This document shows positions 10,338 to 19,693 of a stretch of 64,000 bases of DNA, in pieces. A program made the translations under genes and the position numbers. The notes below the pieces were generated by a model that was not told where the DNA came from, did no database searches, and saw only the letters and a list, made by a program, of their open reading frames with translations. Location: assembly GCA_948567375.1 (NCBI GenBank), contig OX419758.1, positions 439,001 to 503,000 of the forward strand, read 5' to 3'. This DNA comes from Lunularia cruciata. Taxonomy: Eukaryota > Streptophyta > Marchantiopsida > Lunulariales > Lunulariaceae. The first letter of the stretch is position 1; each line of letters starts with the position of its first letter.

Positions 10338-12890
10338 ATGACTACAATTCCAAGCAATATAAAATTGCGACTGCGCAGGGGGAAGTTGAATTCGTTGAGT
10401 AAATTTCCAATTCCTTTGAGTAGTCATCCTACAGGAATGCATGTCCGAAAGCCCGTCGAGAGTGAAATTTTCCAAAACCCTGAGGGAGTTAGAGTGTCTC
10501 ATCCAGGAGAGGGGCTGATCTTCCAACAGCGTCAAACTAGAGAACAAATCATGGTGAAGAAGGTGGCCAACGTGCTAGCAATAAGAGGTTTTGCAATTCG
10601 AAGGGTAGATGTAGTAGCTAGGATCGAAGTCTTGGTTAGACTTCATATCACCTTTTTAGCATGGAACTGGAATTTCAGTTTCTCGGGAGTAATGGCAGAG
10701 ATCCCTGCCAATAATTGTGAAGAGGGTCCCGAACTGGAGGGGAAGAGAGGCAATCCGGCTCGATGGACTGAGTCGGATTGGAAGTTAGTCCTGGGGAGAG
10801 AAGCAGGAGAGCCAACAGGAATCACCTTCTGTTGTTGGAAGTGTGATGCTGCAGAGGAGACGGCGGAGATTTGTAATTCATTTTTCGCTCCAAGAACTAC
10901 GAATGGTTACAAGGTGGAGTCCTATCGAGACCCGATCCGAAGAAGTATCGTAGGGGCGATGATGGCCATGTTCAAGCCGGAGCAAACAACATACGTAACC
11001 ATGCAGCATGCAGTCTTCTTCCACCAGATGTTTGTAGGAGTACCCGTGAATTGGGTGAAGTGTTTTCATCACCAAACAAGGCAGATGGTAGTGAATTGGC
11101 AAATGGGCTCGCCACCGCATTATTTTGCACCATTTGCAGCACATTTCTACTTCGGCCTAAACTTGCTCTCTAAAGACAAGCGGCATCATATGGTCTCCCA
11201 CATGCACCCTGATTTGAGACAAGAAGCAGACGAAGAGGAGCGACAATATATGCTTCAGCTGCGGGCGAATGATGAATACTTTGCGAGAACGGGACAGTGG
11301 AAGATCAAAGATGTGGCCAGTCCAAAGACAAAGAAGCGAAGTAAACCCGAAGAAGCCAAGTCGTTGCCCATACAAAGAAAGACTCGAAGGCTGATGTTGA
11401 AGACCACTAACGTCGTGAGAAGAGCATCTTCGGGATCGGAGTCGGATGAAGAAACTGAGTCACAAGAAGAGGATTCAGAAGAAGAAGAGCTCACGTTAAA
11501 GAGTGAGGAGTCGGGTAGCGAAAGTGATGGAGAGCCCGAAGTCTAGCAATCGGTGGTGGTGAGTGAAGCTGGCAAGGCAATGGTGGAGAACAAGCCAAAA
11601 CCCAAAGCAAAGAAGGAGTATCCCGTGGGGCCGAGTTCAAGAGGCAAAGACGAAGACAGTGCCGACATGATGAAGATACAAAGATCACGACTTCGGATGA
11701 AGGAGCTGATGACGGAGGAGAAGACTCCAGACAAAGATGGCAAGGAAGAAGCAGAACACTTCATCGGGATATCGTATTTGACGAAGGTAGTCACACCATT
11801 GCTGGAGCTGTTAAAGGAGAATCAAAGTGTAATTCTCCAAGATTGCAGGAAGGGGATGAACAAATTGCAGGTGGTGAAGCATCTATTGAAGGAAGTGCAG
11901 GAGCTGCAGGAACAACAAGTCTGAAGAAGCGTGGAAATTGAAGATCTTCGGAGGGAGGAAGACTCGAGGAAGAAACTGCTGAGAGTGCTACAAGGAAGAT
12001 GCGCAGAGAAGGAGAAGGAATTGCAGAAGCAAGCCGGAGAATTGAAGGAGCATGCGATGTGGCTTAGCACGATGAAGGAGGAAGTGAGTGATGTGCACAT
12101 CAAGAATGTCCATTTGAAGGCAATGACCATCGTGATGGAGCAGGAGTTGGACAGCTTGAAGAAGAGTGTCGCAGCAAAAGATCAAGCATGGCAGAGAGAG
12201 TTGACGTCCAGGCAAGAAGAAGAAGAGCGATTGTGAGAACTTGTCAAGAGCGTGGAACAATAGAATATGCAATGTGCAGGGGAGAAGAAGATGCTCGCTG
12301 CAGAATATGAAGACAAGTTGAAGATGTATCGAGCGGAGTTGAAGGTGGAACGTTCTCGAGGATATGCATCGGAATCAGTAGGGGACATTGCGGGGAAAAT
12401 ACAAGCAATCTTAAGCACGGAGGCTGAAGGAAGATTGGAAGAAGCTCGTCTGCATGAGTTGAAGTTACTTGTGCAGGAGACTCGGAAGCAAAGAGCCAAG
12501 GACGTGGATATGAATACCTTGCTAATTCGGTTGAGAGAACGCGTAGATAGAAAAATGTTGGAGGTAGAAAATAATGTTAGTCTTAGGCTAGATTTAGTCA
12601 ATTCAGAGTTAGAGAAAATTCGGAATAGTGTGACAGAAGAGAAGAAACCCGATGTTGCAGAAGTAGGAATTCAGGTGTCATTAGACTTGCTAATTGACAC
12701 ATTAGAGAAGAGTGGGTCGGGAAATAAGAGTGTAGATAGATTACCCGTGAGCTCAATTGTAGATTGTAGTAAAGAAGTCGTAGAATTAGTAAAGAAATTA
12801 GTAGAATCAGTCATACCCGAAGAAGGTGAAATAGCAAGAAGATCATCGAGTTTGGAAGCCGATGATGAAGTCGACATCGGATCGAGATAG
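10338..12890 (+). pseudogene. ORF3 of copy N1: long acidic/coiled-coil protein, 851 codons with four in-frame stops
   Basis: I do not recognise this protein. One frame runs from the ATG at 10338 to the terminal stop at 12888-12890, interrupted only at 11544 (TAG), 11922 (TGA), 12234 (TGA) and about 12261 (TAG). The ancestral start may be 10410, where other copies have ATG followed by Pro-Leu and this one has ATT. Residues 1-80 are basic. Residues 81-160 hold the most conserved block (RRVDVVARIEVL, TFLAWNW, WTESDWKLVLGRE). Residues 215-320 form a second Trp/His-rich block (HYFAPFAAHFYFGLNLL, MHPDLRQEADEEER). Residues 367-402 are Ser/Glu-rich. Heptad-like coiled coil follows to about residue 650, then a block with LLVQETRKQRAKDVDMNTLL. 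The end is EVDIG. Relatives are at 25008, 32000, 38230, 50508, 55260 and 62400-63965. It lies just before the 3' LTR, the place of env-like ORFs, but shows no signal peptide or membrane segment. Confidence 0.7.
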
Positions 12891-12921
12891 AAGTCAATTT
12901 TGAGATAGGAAAGGACAGATA

Positions 12922-13687
12922 TGAAACAATAGCTTGTCCCTTGGGATCTATAGGTAGGAAGAGATGTTAGGAAGTGGTGCTTAGGTAGGCAAGTCTGCCG
13001 TTTGCTTCAGTATTTAAGTGGAGCATTTGTAGTACGATGTTATTCAGTATTCCAATTTCTGAAGATAGATAAAGCGAAGTGTTGTTCCCAGTACTCATCG
13101 CTTAAGCTTAATTCTGATTGTCAATTTCGTGTGTGTATTTGTGAGTGTGTGGAGAATTCCAAAGAGCAAGTCAGTGTGTTTGTGGATGTTGGAATCTATA
13201 GCCTTGATCTTCATTCTGTGTGTTTGATCCTGAGTGAAGTGCATCGGAGCAATGCCTTGACAGATCTGAGAGGAATTGTAGTGTTGTTAGTATTTTGCAT
13301 TGGTGAGTGCAGCACGAAGTTGATGTGAAGTAATTTTGATCGAGGGAGTTGTGCCTTCAATGGAGGGGTGGAACACAATTCTGAGGCAAAATCAGTCTTT
13401 GCAGTGAAGTGCCGTCTTCATGAGAATTTGAATCATCACAATCAAGAGTTGTTTGGACAGAATTGACTATGATGTGATTACATGTGTGTATTCATGACAA
13501 CTTGTCAAGTTTGTGAGCTTGTTACTCTCTTTTGGGTGTAGTTTCTACCTGAGAGATTAAAGAAGCAATCAAGAAGAACTGCAATTGTGACTTTTGACTT
13601 CTTATTTGACCAATTCTGCGTAGTATCTCTGCAGGAACGAACTTTACTGACCCGATTACCGCAAAAGTGATATTTGCCGGGTTGTCA
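12922..13687 (+). repeat. LTR of copy N1
   Basis: Starts TGAAAC after the purine-rich GATAGGAAAGGACAGATA and ends GGGTTGTCA, 766 bp. The same ends and length recur at 32616-33372, 37436-38199, 52610-53372 and 54511-55242. A TATTTAA promoter box lies at 13011-13017. A 108-codon open stretch (13002-13328) is also found in other copies but belongs to the LTR. Confidence 0.8.
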
Positions 13688-15260
13688 TAGCCACCCACAA
13701 CACCAGTGCAAAGATAGTCCATCACTAAGACATCATCATGAATGTCTTGCTGAACTGTACCAATATCTTCACTCTCTGGATCTGTGACCTCAATAACTCC
13801 TCCTGTATGCACTGAGAGAGATACCACCAAAGCCTTTGCAAATATACACAGAAAGGCTGATGCATGCCAACCTGGCACCATCTCCTCATCTATCTCACCA
13901 TGCCAACGTACTCCGGTCTGATCTTGATGGTTGGGACGTGGGTTTCTACTCAACCCATCTGCATCATGGTTCACCACTCCAGGTCTGTGAACAATCATGA
14001 AATCATACTCTTGTAAAATCAGAGCCCATCGTGCAAGCTCCCCTGAAAGCTTGTTGGACTCCATCAACCACTTCAGTGGCTGATGATCAGTGATGAGAGT
14101 GAAGGGGTTACCAAATAGGTAACATTGGAAATGTGCTATTGCCCAAATTGCTGCCAAGCACTCTCCCTCATATGAACTATACTTTGCCTCCGCTGAATTG
14201 TTGGAGCGATTAGCATAGGCCACCACAAACTCCTTCTCCTCATCATCATGTTGGGTGAGCACCGCTCCAAACCCCAACATACTCCAATCAATGTGAACCT
14301 GAAATCCCCTAATAGGTCTCCTCAAAATGGGAGCAGATGTCAACCTCTCCTTGAGCTCTACAAAAGCTCTCTCCTGCTCATCTCCCCAACACCACTCCTG
14401 TGTAAGCTTGGTCAGCTTCGTCAAGGCCTTGGCAATGGCACTAAATCCTCTAACATAACGGCGATAGAAGTTTGCCAACCCAAGGAATGCTCGCACTCTT
14501 CTCACATCCGTAGGCCGAGGAATACATGCAATAGCCTCCACCTTGGTTTGCTGAACACCAAGTCCTCCGGAGTAGATAGTGTGACCCAAATACTCAACCT
14601 GCTTGTGGAAGAACCTACACTTCCCATGATGTAGTTTGAGTCCATGAGATCTCAACCTCTCAAACACCTCCAACAACTGTCTCTCATGCTCCTCCACAGT
14701 AGTGCTATAAACCAATATAACACCGAGCAAAATCCAATCCAGCTAGGATCTTGTCCATGACCCTCTGGAACTCAGTAGGAGTGTTCTTTAACCCAAATGG
14801 TAAGAACCTCCACTGATATAACGCATCTCTTGCTGTGAGGATCAATAGCCCAAAATGTTGTCTTGGACTTATCCTCCTTCCTGATCGGCAACTGATGATA
14901 TCCTGCTCAAAGATCCAAAGTACTGAAGATCTTTGCATGCCCAATAGCATCAAAAATATCTTCCGGTGTAGGCATGGCATACCGATCAGCCCTGGTCTGT
15001 TGGTTGATAGGACAATAATCTCCACACATCCGCCTATCTGTATAGTTGCCATGCATATCCTTCTTGGTTGGCATCACTGTCACTAATGCATACTCTCCAT
15101 GTGAAATCTCCACCAAACCAGCCTCAAAAAGGTCACTACTCCGGCTCTAAATCAATGTCCTCTCCATGTCACTATAACGATATGGGCGTCAGAAAATTGG
15201 TGTATTGCTAGTCAGCTCAATCTGTATACCAGGTCCCTTTAGAGCACCGAAATCTTTCAT
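13688..15260 (-). pseudogene. Reverse transcriptase and RNase H of element A
   Basis: On the minus strand RT starts near 15250 and includes RMCGDY.PIN (near 15025), the DLFDAIG/STLDL region (about 14910-14960) and the tether LGHTIYSGG (near 14575). RNase H follows, with the catalytic-region IDWSMLGFGAVLTQ (near 14290) and ITDHQPLKWL (near 14070). The YxDD box is destroyed: relative to element B (28955-28985) about 11 nt are missing at 14712-14722, removing both aspartates and shifting frame. Protein order and motifs are those of Ty3/gypsy. The frame stops being element A sequence at 13688, where the N1 LTR begins. Confidence 0.85.
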
Positions 15261-15760
15261 ACTGAAGGCAAAACAACTCGTGTGACTCCTCAAGAACCTC
15301 CATACCCTCCGTCTTTCCTCTCCAGTAAGCTTGGGTCCAAGATCTGGCTCCCAATTATCCTCTATAACTGTAGTAGGAGTGGAAGACGTACTGACTGACT
15401 GCTACACTGGGCCCTTGGGAGCAATGGTGTCATGCTCCCGACCACTAGAGGTCCCAACCTCTGTTTGAAAAACTCCCTCCACTCTGGCTGCAAGCTCCAC
15501 ACATCCTCTAGATGCATCCCATGTGGACCAAGGGTGTAATCCAAGTAGCCCACGCTCACCTAGATGGACTCCAAGTAGACCACTCTCCCTAGTAGCTATT
15601 GGATGTGTCCCAAGAATACCATGTCCACTCGGTCCATCGCCCCCAGCATGTGCTTGAATCGTCTTGATAGGCACAGGGCTCACAAGTGTCCGAGTGGTGA
15701 TGCTTATCAAGCGCATCCTATGCTGCTTTGCCAAGCCAAGGCTCACAATCTAGGTCAAAC
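15261..15760 (-). other. Spacer between methyltransferase and RT in element A
   Basis: Broken coding sequence, Gly/Leu/His-rich (GLLGVHLGE.GLLGLHPWSTWDA). It is conserved between copies A and B (29540-30000), so it was probably part of the polyprotein. I recognise no domain. It may be a linker or cleavage region between the methyltransferase and RT modules. Confidence 0.5.
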
Positions 15761-16575
15761 AGTTTAGGTCCATAGCCAGACCTAACACCTGACGCCTGGA
15801 TGCCTCTGACACTAGTGGAACAGCGGTAATATTGGTGCAAAAACCCATCGCCCGCTCTCTCATCAACGTTGGGCTCCACCAACTACTATAACTGTGAGTC
15901 TTAAACAAGTCCAGGTCCTCCCTCTCAAAAAGCATGAGAGCCTGGGAAACTCATGGGTGTAGGAAATGCGGCTCTAGGCCGTCCAACTAGGTTCACCACT
16001 GCCATAGGTGACCTATCAGCCACTACCACTATCTGAGACTGACGCCCAACATCCAAGATATCATCAACAAGGATGTGGTCAAGTTGCTGAATCCCAGCAT
16101 AAGCGCGTTGTAGAACCTCTCTAGGTAAGAGGTTCGTCCACCAAAGACAAAGACGATGAGCCCGTAAGTTGGAGAAACAGACTAATGAACCTGGAGATGT
16201 CGTAATATCCGTAACATCTCCCAAAACACACCAGAATGAGGATCCTAAAGACCTAATCCTCTACCAGCACTGTATGTCCCTGACATGGCCATCCAGAAAT
16301 CACCAAGTGAATAGGCCCATGTCTCTCTAGGTCATGCGCCCCCAATAAGGAAATGTCTCATGGTAGGGCCTTCTGGTAACCTCTGACTGCTAACATTGGT
16401 AATAACTCCGGATACCGATAGGCCAAGTGTGCCACATGATGTAGAGAGACTTGCCTAGCAGTCTCATCTCTCTCTATATACAAGTACCTCCGTATACCCG
16501 CCTGTAACACCGCAACTAGTCCGGTGTTGATCCCACCAAACAACTCCAATAGGCATATCCCCTCTACTGGATATT
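15761..16575 (-). pseudogene. Cytosine-5 DNA methyltransferase domain of element A
   Basis: The motifs of a C5-methyltransferase appear in canonical order on the minus strand. Motif I is LLELFGGINTGL (about 16520-16556, SAM binding). A YIERDE motif follows (near 16470-16490). Motif IV is ISGWPCQG (catalytic Cys codon 16283-16285). A motif-VIII-like AHRL.LWWTNLLP lies near 16125-16165, and the C-terminal VMGFCT...SEASRRQVLG near 15780-15860. The AHR-W block and order resemble DNMT3, but the catalytic triplet is PCQ, as in DNMT1/CMT and bacterial enzymes, not PCN. This copy is dead: a one-base deletion follows PCQG, and a gap of about 117 nt relative to element B removes motif VI (ENV). Position between protease and RT implies release from the polyprotein. 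The enzyme would transfer methyl from SAM to cytosine C5 in DNA. Confidence 0.85.
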
Positions 16576-17240
16576 TCCAAGCAATGAGTGTGGTATCCAA
16601 AGGTGTCAAAGCAATTGCCTCTAGAGGCTCATCCTCACACTCATCTCCTGATGGTACGAAGGCTTCACTCCAAGCTTGCTGGACCAACTGATCTGCATGT
16701 TGTTGCAATGCCTCCTCTGAACTCCACAATGGAACATCCAAGGTGGATGGAACAATCCCACTCCTACTCCAAAGCCGAGTGATCTCCTCTGGTATTGGAG
16801 TATCCTCTACATGGGCGTTCCCTTCCAACAAGTCACAAGGCCAAGTAACTACACCACTGAAAGCTAAAACTAATGTTGACATGGTCCCGGACTGTAGTGA
16901 GCCAAGACTGTCACTACTGAAGCGTACTGGTAGGCAACATACCCGTCCCTCACCAGACCGCCAACCATGTCTATAAGAGGCTATTTCCTCCCAATAGTCA
17001 ATGCTAAAACCCATGGGGTATAACACTGCTTCCCCAACTAGCACATCATATGACTCAACTATCGTTGCAATAGCCTGAACTCTCACCACCGAGCTATCAG
17101 TCGGATGACTAGGCTGAACATGGACAACAAGCTCTCCATGTGTGATGTACTGTGTTGAACCACTACCTAGAGATGTCTGGGTCTAAAATAGACACCTCTC
17201 CACATCGGTCTTCCGTAACTCCAAACCGACAACTGCAACC
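16576..17240 (-). pseudogene. Region between protease and methyltransferase in element A
   Basis: Open in frame with the methyltransferase from the ATG at 17089. It encodes about 175 residues before motif I: a protease-tail-like start (VESYDVLVGEAVLYPMGFSIDYW), then a Glu/Asp-rich stretch rich in E.ITRLW and SSEEALQQHADQLVQQAW. The start resembles the fold after the retroviral protease active site. The rest is unrecognised and could be the methyltransferase N-terminal extension. Confidence 0.5.
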
Positions 17241-17335
17241 TTCCCCAACATAAGGGGTTGCGCACCAGAGTCTAACAAGACTCTTTGTGGTGTATAGACC
17301 TTCCCTGAAGGTCCCACCAAACAGAAAATCTCCCT
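17241..17335 (-). pseudogene. Aspartic protease active site of element A
   Basis: Minus-strand RVLLDSGAQPLMLG holds the DSGA triad of retroviral-type aspartic proteases (Asp codon at 17270-17272). A hydrophobic VAVVGLEL follows. Frames just outside are broken by stops. It would cleave the Gag-Pol polyprotein, including release of the methyltransferase. Confidence 0.75.
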
Positions 17336-18154
17336 CTAGTTATCCAATAGGACAACACCAGGTATAAACCGCGCTCTCTCAAAGGCCAGTCTAGCTTGCA
17401 ACTCCTCTAGTCTAGCCGCTAATGCCTGCCATAAACCACTGGTCGCTGAACGGATCCCATGCTCCTCAACCAAGTCAGCTCCACTACCAACCACCTCTGC
17501 TCTAGTAGTATGAAATGCACCATCCCTACTCTCACACAATGTGGCAGCCAACCGGAATATTGGGGTTGGGTCAACTCCCAATGTAAACATATCACTGGCC
17601 AAAAACAAAGGACGCTGCATAATCAGCTGAGCCGCCCCCAACATCATGCTAGACTCAGTCTGTGTAGTAGCAGGTGGCTGACTAGCAGGTAGTCCATCAT
17701 GTACTCCATCACCACCTACCACACTTGCACTAGGACATCTAGGAACCATGGATGTTGTCTACAATGCCTCAGATAGCGTGAAAGACTGGGGAAGTCTGAC
17801 TTGTCTCCCAACCTCTCCTCTCTGTGGGTCCAACTCCATTGATGCTCCTCTAGGCTCTAGAGCACGTGCTACACTCCTAGTCACTATTGTAGATGCATCC
17901 ACTTGTGTTGCTCCGCTTATGAAGTCCAAAGCATCTCTATCACCAGCATATGAGGTGGAAGCCTCAGCACCCAAATCTGATCTCCTCTAAGCAATAGCCA
18001 TACTAGCCAATCTCTACTCCAACTGCTCAATCCAAGTAGCCATTGTTGTGTCAGAAGTAAGGGCAAGTACTGCACCCCTACTAGGTGTAGATCCTCTACC
18101 ACCACCTCTACCACCATGTCCTCCATGACCTGGTTCTCCTCTACTACCAGCCAT
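17336..18154 (-). pseudogene. Gag region of element A
   Basis: Three broken pieces (about 17336-17749, 17759-17974, 18014-18154) precede the protease. The first ATG after the primer site is at 18152-18154 and opens an N-terminus that is Gly/Arg-rich (GHGGHGGRGGGRG). The remainder is Ala/Leu-rich helical sequence (LWQALAARLEELQARLAFERARF). No CCHC knuckle is visible. Gag is called from position only. Confidence 0.5.
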
Positions 18155-18370
18155 AGCAGCCCTACCACTCCGTAACTCCGGGTGTAGGTCAAAACACCAG
18201 TCACTAGTGTGACCAACTAACACGTTGATCATATGTAGCAAATCCTGCCCAAAGCATGATGTGATGAATTGTGTGAAACAATGCTTTGGTAATATCTGGA
18301 CATGAAAGTCCCAATGGTTTGGCGGAAGTGGATTTGGTGGTCCATAAATTCCATCTATCCTATTCCTACT

Positions 18371-18380
18371 CTGATACCAA
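18371..18380 (-). other. Primer-binding site, tRNA-iMet type
   Basis: Minus-strand TTGGTATCAGAG directly follows the CA end of the LTR-like sequence starting at 18381. TGGTATCAGA is the standard plant initiator-Met tRNA primer match. Confidence 0.75.
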
Positions 18381-18482
18381 TGTAAAAGATTGAAACCAAG
18401 GAGACAAATAAGAGAATAGAAACTCACATTGGGACACTTGAATGAGGGAAAACTCCAAATGTCTAGCATGAGCTTCGGCTTT

Positions 18483-18493
18483 GGTATTTATAG
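18483..18493 (-). promoter_or_regulatory. TATA box of the 5' LTR-like sequence
   Basis: Minus-strand CTATAAATACC lies about 100 bp before the primer site and about 20 bp downstream of the nearest heat-shock block, a normal distance for a retrotransposon promoter. Confidence 0.65.
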
Positions 18494-18511
18494 GTAGCAT
18501 ACAAGATCCAT

Positions 18512-18736
18512 GAAGCTTCTCAAGAAGCTTCCTTGAGCCGCTTTCTTGGAGTGCAAGCCAAGTTAACCAGGAAGCTTCTCAAGAAGCTTCCTTCTAGAAG
18601 TTGCCTACTTGGCGTGCAAGCTAAGCTAGTTAGAAGCTTCTAGAAGCTTCCTTCTAGAAGCTACCTACTTAGGGCGCAAGTTAACTAGTTGGGAAGCTTC
18701 TCAAGAAGCTTCTTAGATGCTTCTAGAATATTCTAG
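18512..18736 (-). promoter_or_regulatory. Four tandem blocks of heat-shock elements upstream of the LTR TATA box
   Basis: Blocks begin at 18512, 18571, 18633 and 18693, a period of about 60 bp. Each contains GAAnnTTC pairs. The third, 18633-18650, reads GAAGCTTCTAGAAGCTTC, a perfect alternating nGAAnnTTCn run of four units. The last block ends in TTCTAGAATATTC (18721-18733), a perfect three-unit heat-shock element. HSF proteins bind such arrays. The known precedent for heat-driven plant LTRs is the copia element ONSEN. Confidence 0.75.
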
Positions 18737-18860
18737 GCTATTTTGTCTTATTCTCTACTTTGTAAGCCCGACTAACTTTGTCGCTAAACTCCATATTGTT
18801 ACAAAGTATGACCTTATTGCTTAATTGAAAGGTGAGATTGTAACTATTCTTATCAACATA

Positions 18861-19337
18861 TTGCTTTGCCAATTTGGAGCAATGAGAAGATTAGACTTGG
18901 CTTGGTATAGGAGTTAAGATAACATGGACAAGAAGGTGGAAGTATGAGGAATTTGAGATGGCAAAAGAGCAAGAAGGAAATTTGGAACAAGTGGAATTAT
19001 TGAAGGATAATAGGACCTATGGTTTCAATCACCAATGCCATAAATAAATCTTGAAATGTGCTACCATCCACGCTTGAAGTGATAATATTAAAAAATCTAA
19101 AGCTTGATGAGAAAAGGATTTGGGAATGGTAGATCAGCAAAGAAAAATATCTTTGGTTCAAACTCTTCTTCCATTGCTCTAGCTTTCACACTCTACTACA
19201 ACTCTCACTTTCTAACATTCTCACTCCACAAAAGACTCCAAAATTAAACACCTTTCCCCTTGTCTCTCAAGTCTCCATCATCTATATCTATCAGAGCCCT
19301 CAAAAAGGACAAGATCATAATCCACATGACCAATCAC
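18861..19337. other. Sequence of unknown origin
   Basis: Moderately AT-rich DNA between element A and a gypsy fragment. I see no motif or frame that I can support. Confidence 0.4.
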
Positions 19338-19650
19338 TTAAATGTACATAGATTTTTCACGTGGAAATAGCTCAACCATGGGATCCATCATAAAATATAC
19401 ATGACCAGAATAGTGGATGAACCATTGGTAAAACATTCCCAATCCATTAAATGCCAAAACTTCTATGGTATCTCTAAGAGTAAGCCAATTGGGGATGGAC
19501 TTGATTTTCTCCTTTTCCAACTTGATCCCCTCCAATAAGACCTTATGATCCAAGAAGGTGACCTCTTATCAAAAGGTAAAATTTGACTTCTTGTAGTCAA
19601 ACATCCACTAGCGTAGTCATCTTAAGACTTCTGGTATATGAATCTTGCAT
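19338..19650 (-). pseudogene. Ty3/gypsy reverse transcriptase fragment (after the palm)
   Basis: The minus-strand pattern FLDHKVLLEGIKLEKEKIK, then W.TLRDTIEVLAFNGLG.FY..FI, is the RT tether segment. It corresponds to the usual FLGH.VS..GI......K....W P.P......FLG....YR.FI. About 70 codons remain open after a broken upstream part. It belongs to a gypsy family different from A, B and the chromovirus. Confidence 0.65.
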
Positions 19651-19693
19651 TTTGCGTCCATCTTATTGTATTTTCAAATATCATCTAAGAACA

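Larger units (their letters stand above)
9988..13687 (+). mobile_element. Copy N1: ORF3 unit plus 3' LTR, inserted in element A integrase
   Basis: Opposite orientation to element A. It starts at ACCCACATTTTTTT, runs through a 350-bp leader, the ORF3 frame and a 766-bp LTR, and ends at GGGTTGTCA. Immediately after 13687 the element A sequence resumes (compare 27927 onward in element B). No gag or 5' LTR is present, so the unit is 5'-incomplete. It is the youngest-looking copy of its family: high CpG, one continuous frame and only nonsense point changes. Confidence 0.75.
8228..18860 (-). mobile_element. Element A: Ty3/gypsy retrotransposon carrying a cytosine-5 DNA methyltransferase and a PHD finger
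   Basis: On the minus strand the order is LTR-like sequence (18860-18381), tRNA-iMet primer site, gag, protease, spacer, DNA methyltransferase, reverse transcriptase, RNase H, [copy N1 inserted at 9988-13687], integrase, PHD finger, polypurine tract and 3' LTR (8893-8228). Protease-RT-RH-IN is Ty3/gypsy order. The methyltransferase sits between protease and RT, and the PHD finger occupies the place where chromoviruses keep a chromodomain. Element B repeats this order, so the association is not an assembly accident. This copy is dead: RT, methyltransferase and integrase all carry lesions. The outer limit near 18860 is uncertain. The 5' LTR-like sequence does not visibly match the 3' LTR. Confidence 0.8.
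18381..18860 (-). repeat. 5' LTR-like sequence of element A (outer end uncertain)
   Basis: Begins TGTAAAAG on the plus strand, so it ends CTTTTACA on the minus strand, immediately before the primer site. It contains a TATA box and an upstream tandem array of heat-shock elements. The outer boundary near 18860 is a guess (a CA at 18857-18858). It is not visibly similar to the 3' LTR at 8228-8893, so element A may be a recombinant or this LTR may belong to another element. Confidence 0.55.

Noticed and set aside
10338-11546. ORF3 as an envelope protein
   Set aside because: The position fits, but there is no signal peptide, transmembrane segment or cysteine pattern. The acidic and coiled-coil make-up suggests an internal protein.
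13002-13328. 108-codon open stretch with relatives at 24609-24809 and 54765-54962
   Set aside because: It lies wholly in the LTR of the ORF3 family. The similarity is explained by LTR homology and the frame is broken in most copies.
14248-14634. 128-codon plus-strand frame, and similar ones at 28486-28824 and 22082-22880
   Set aside because: These are antisense shadows of RT/RNase H and gag, with low-complexity composition.
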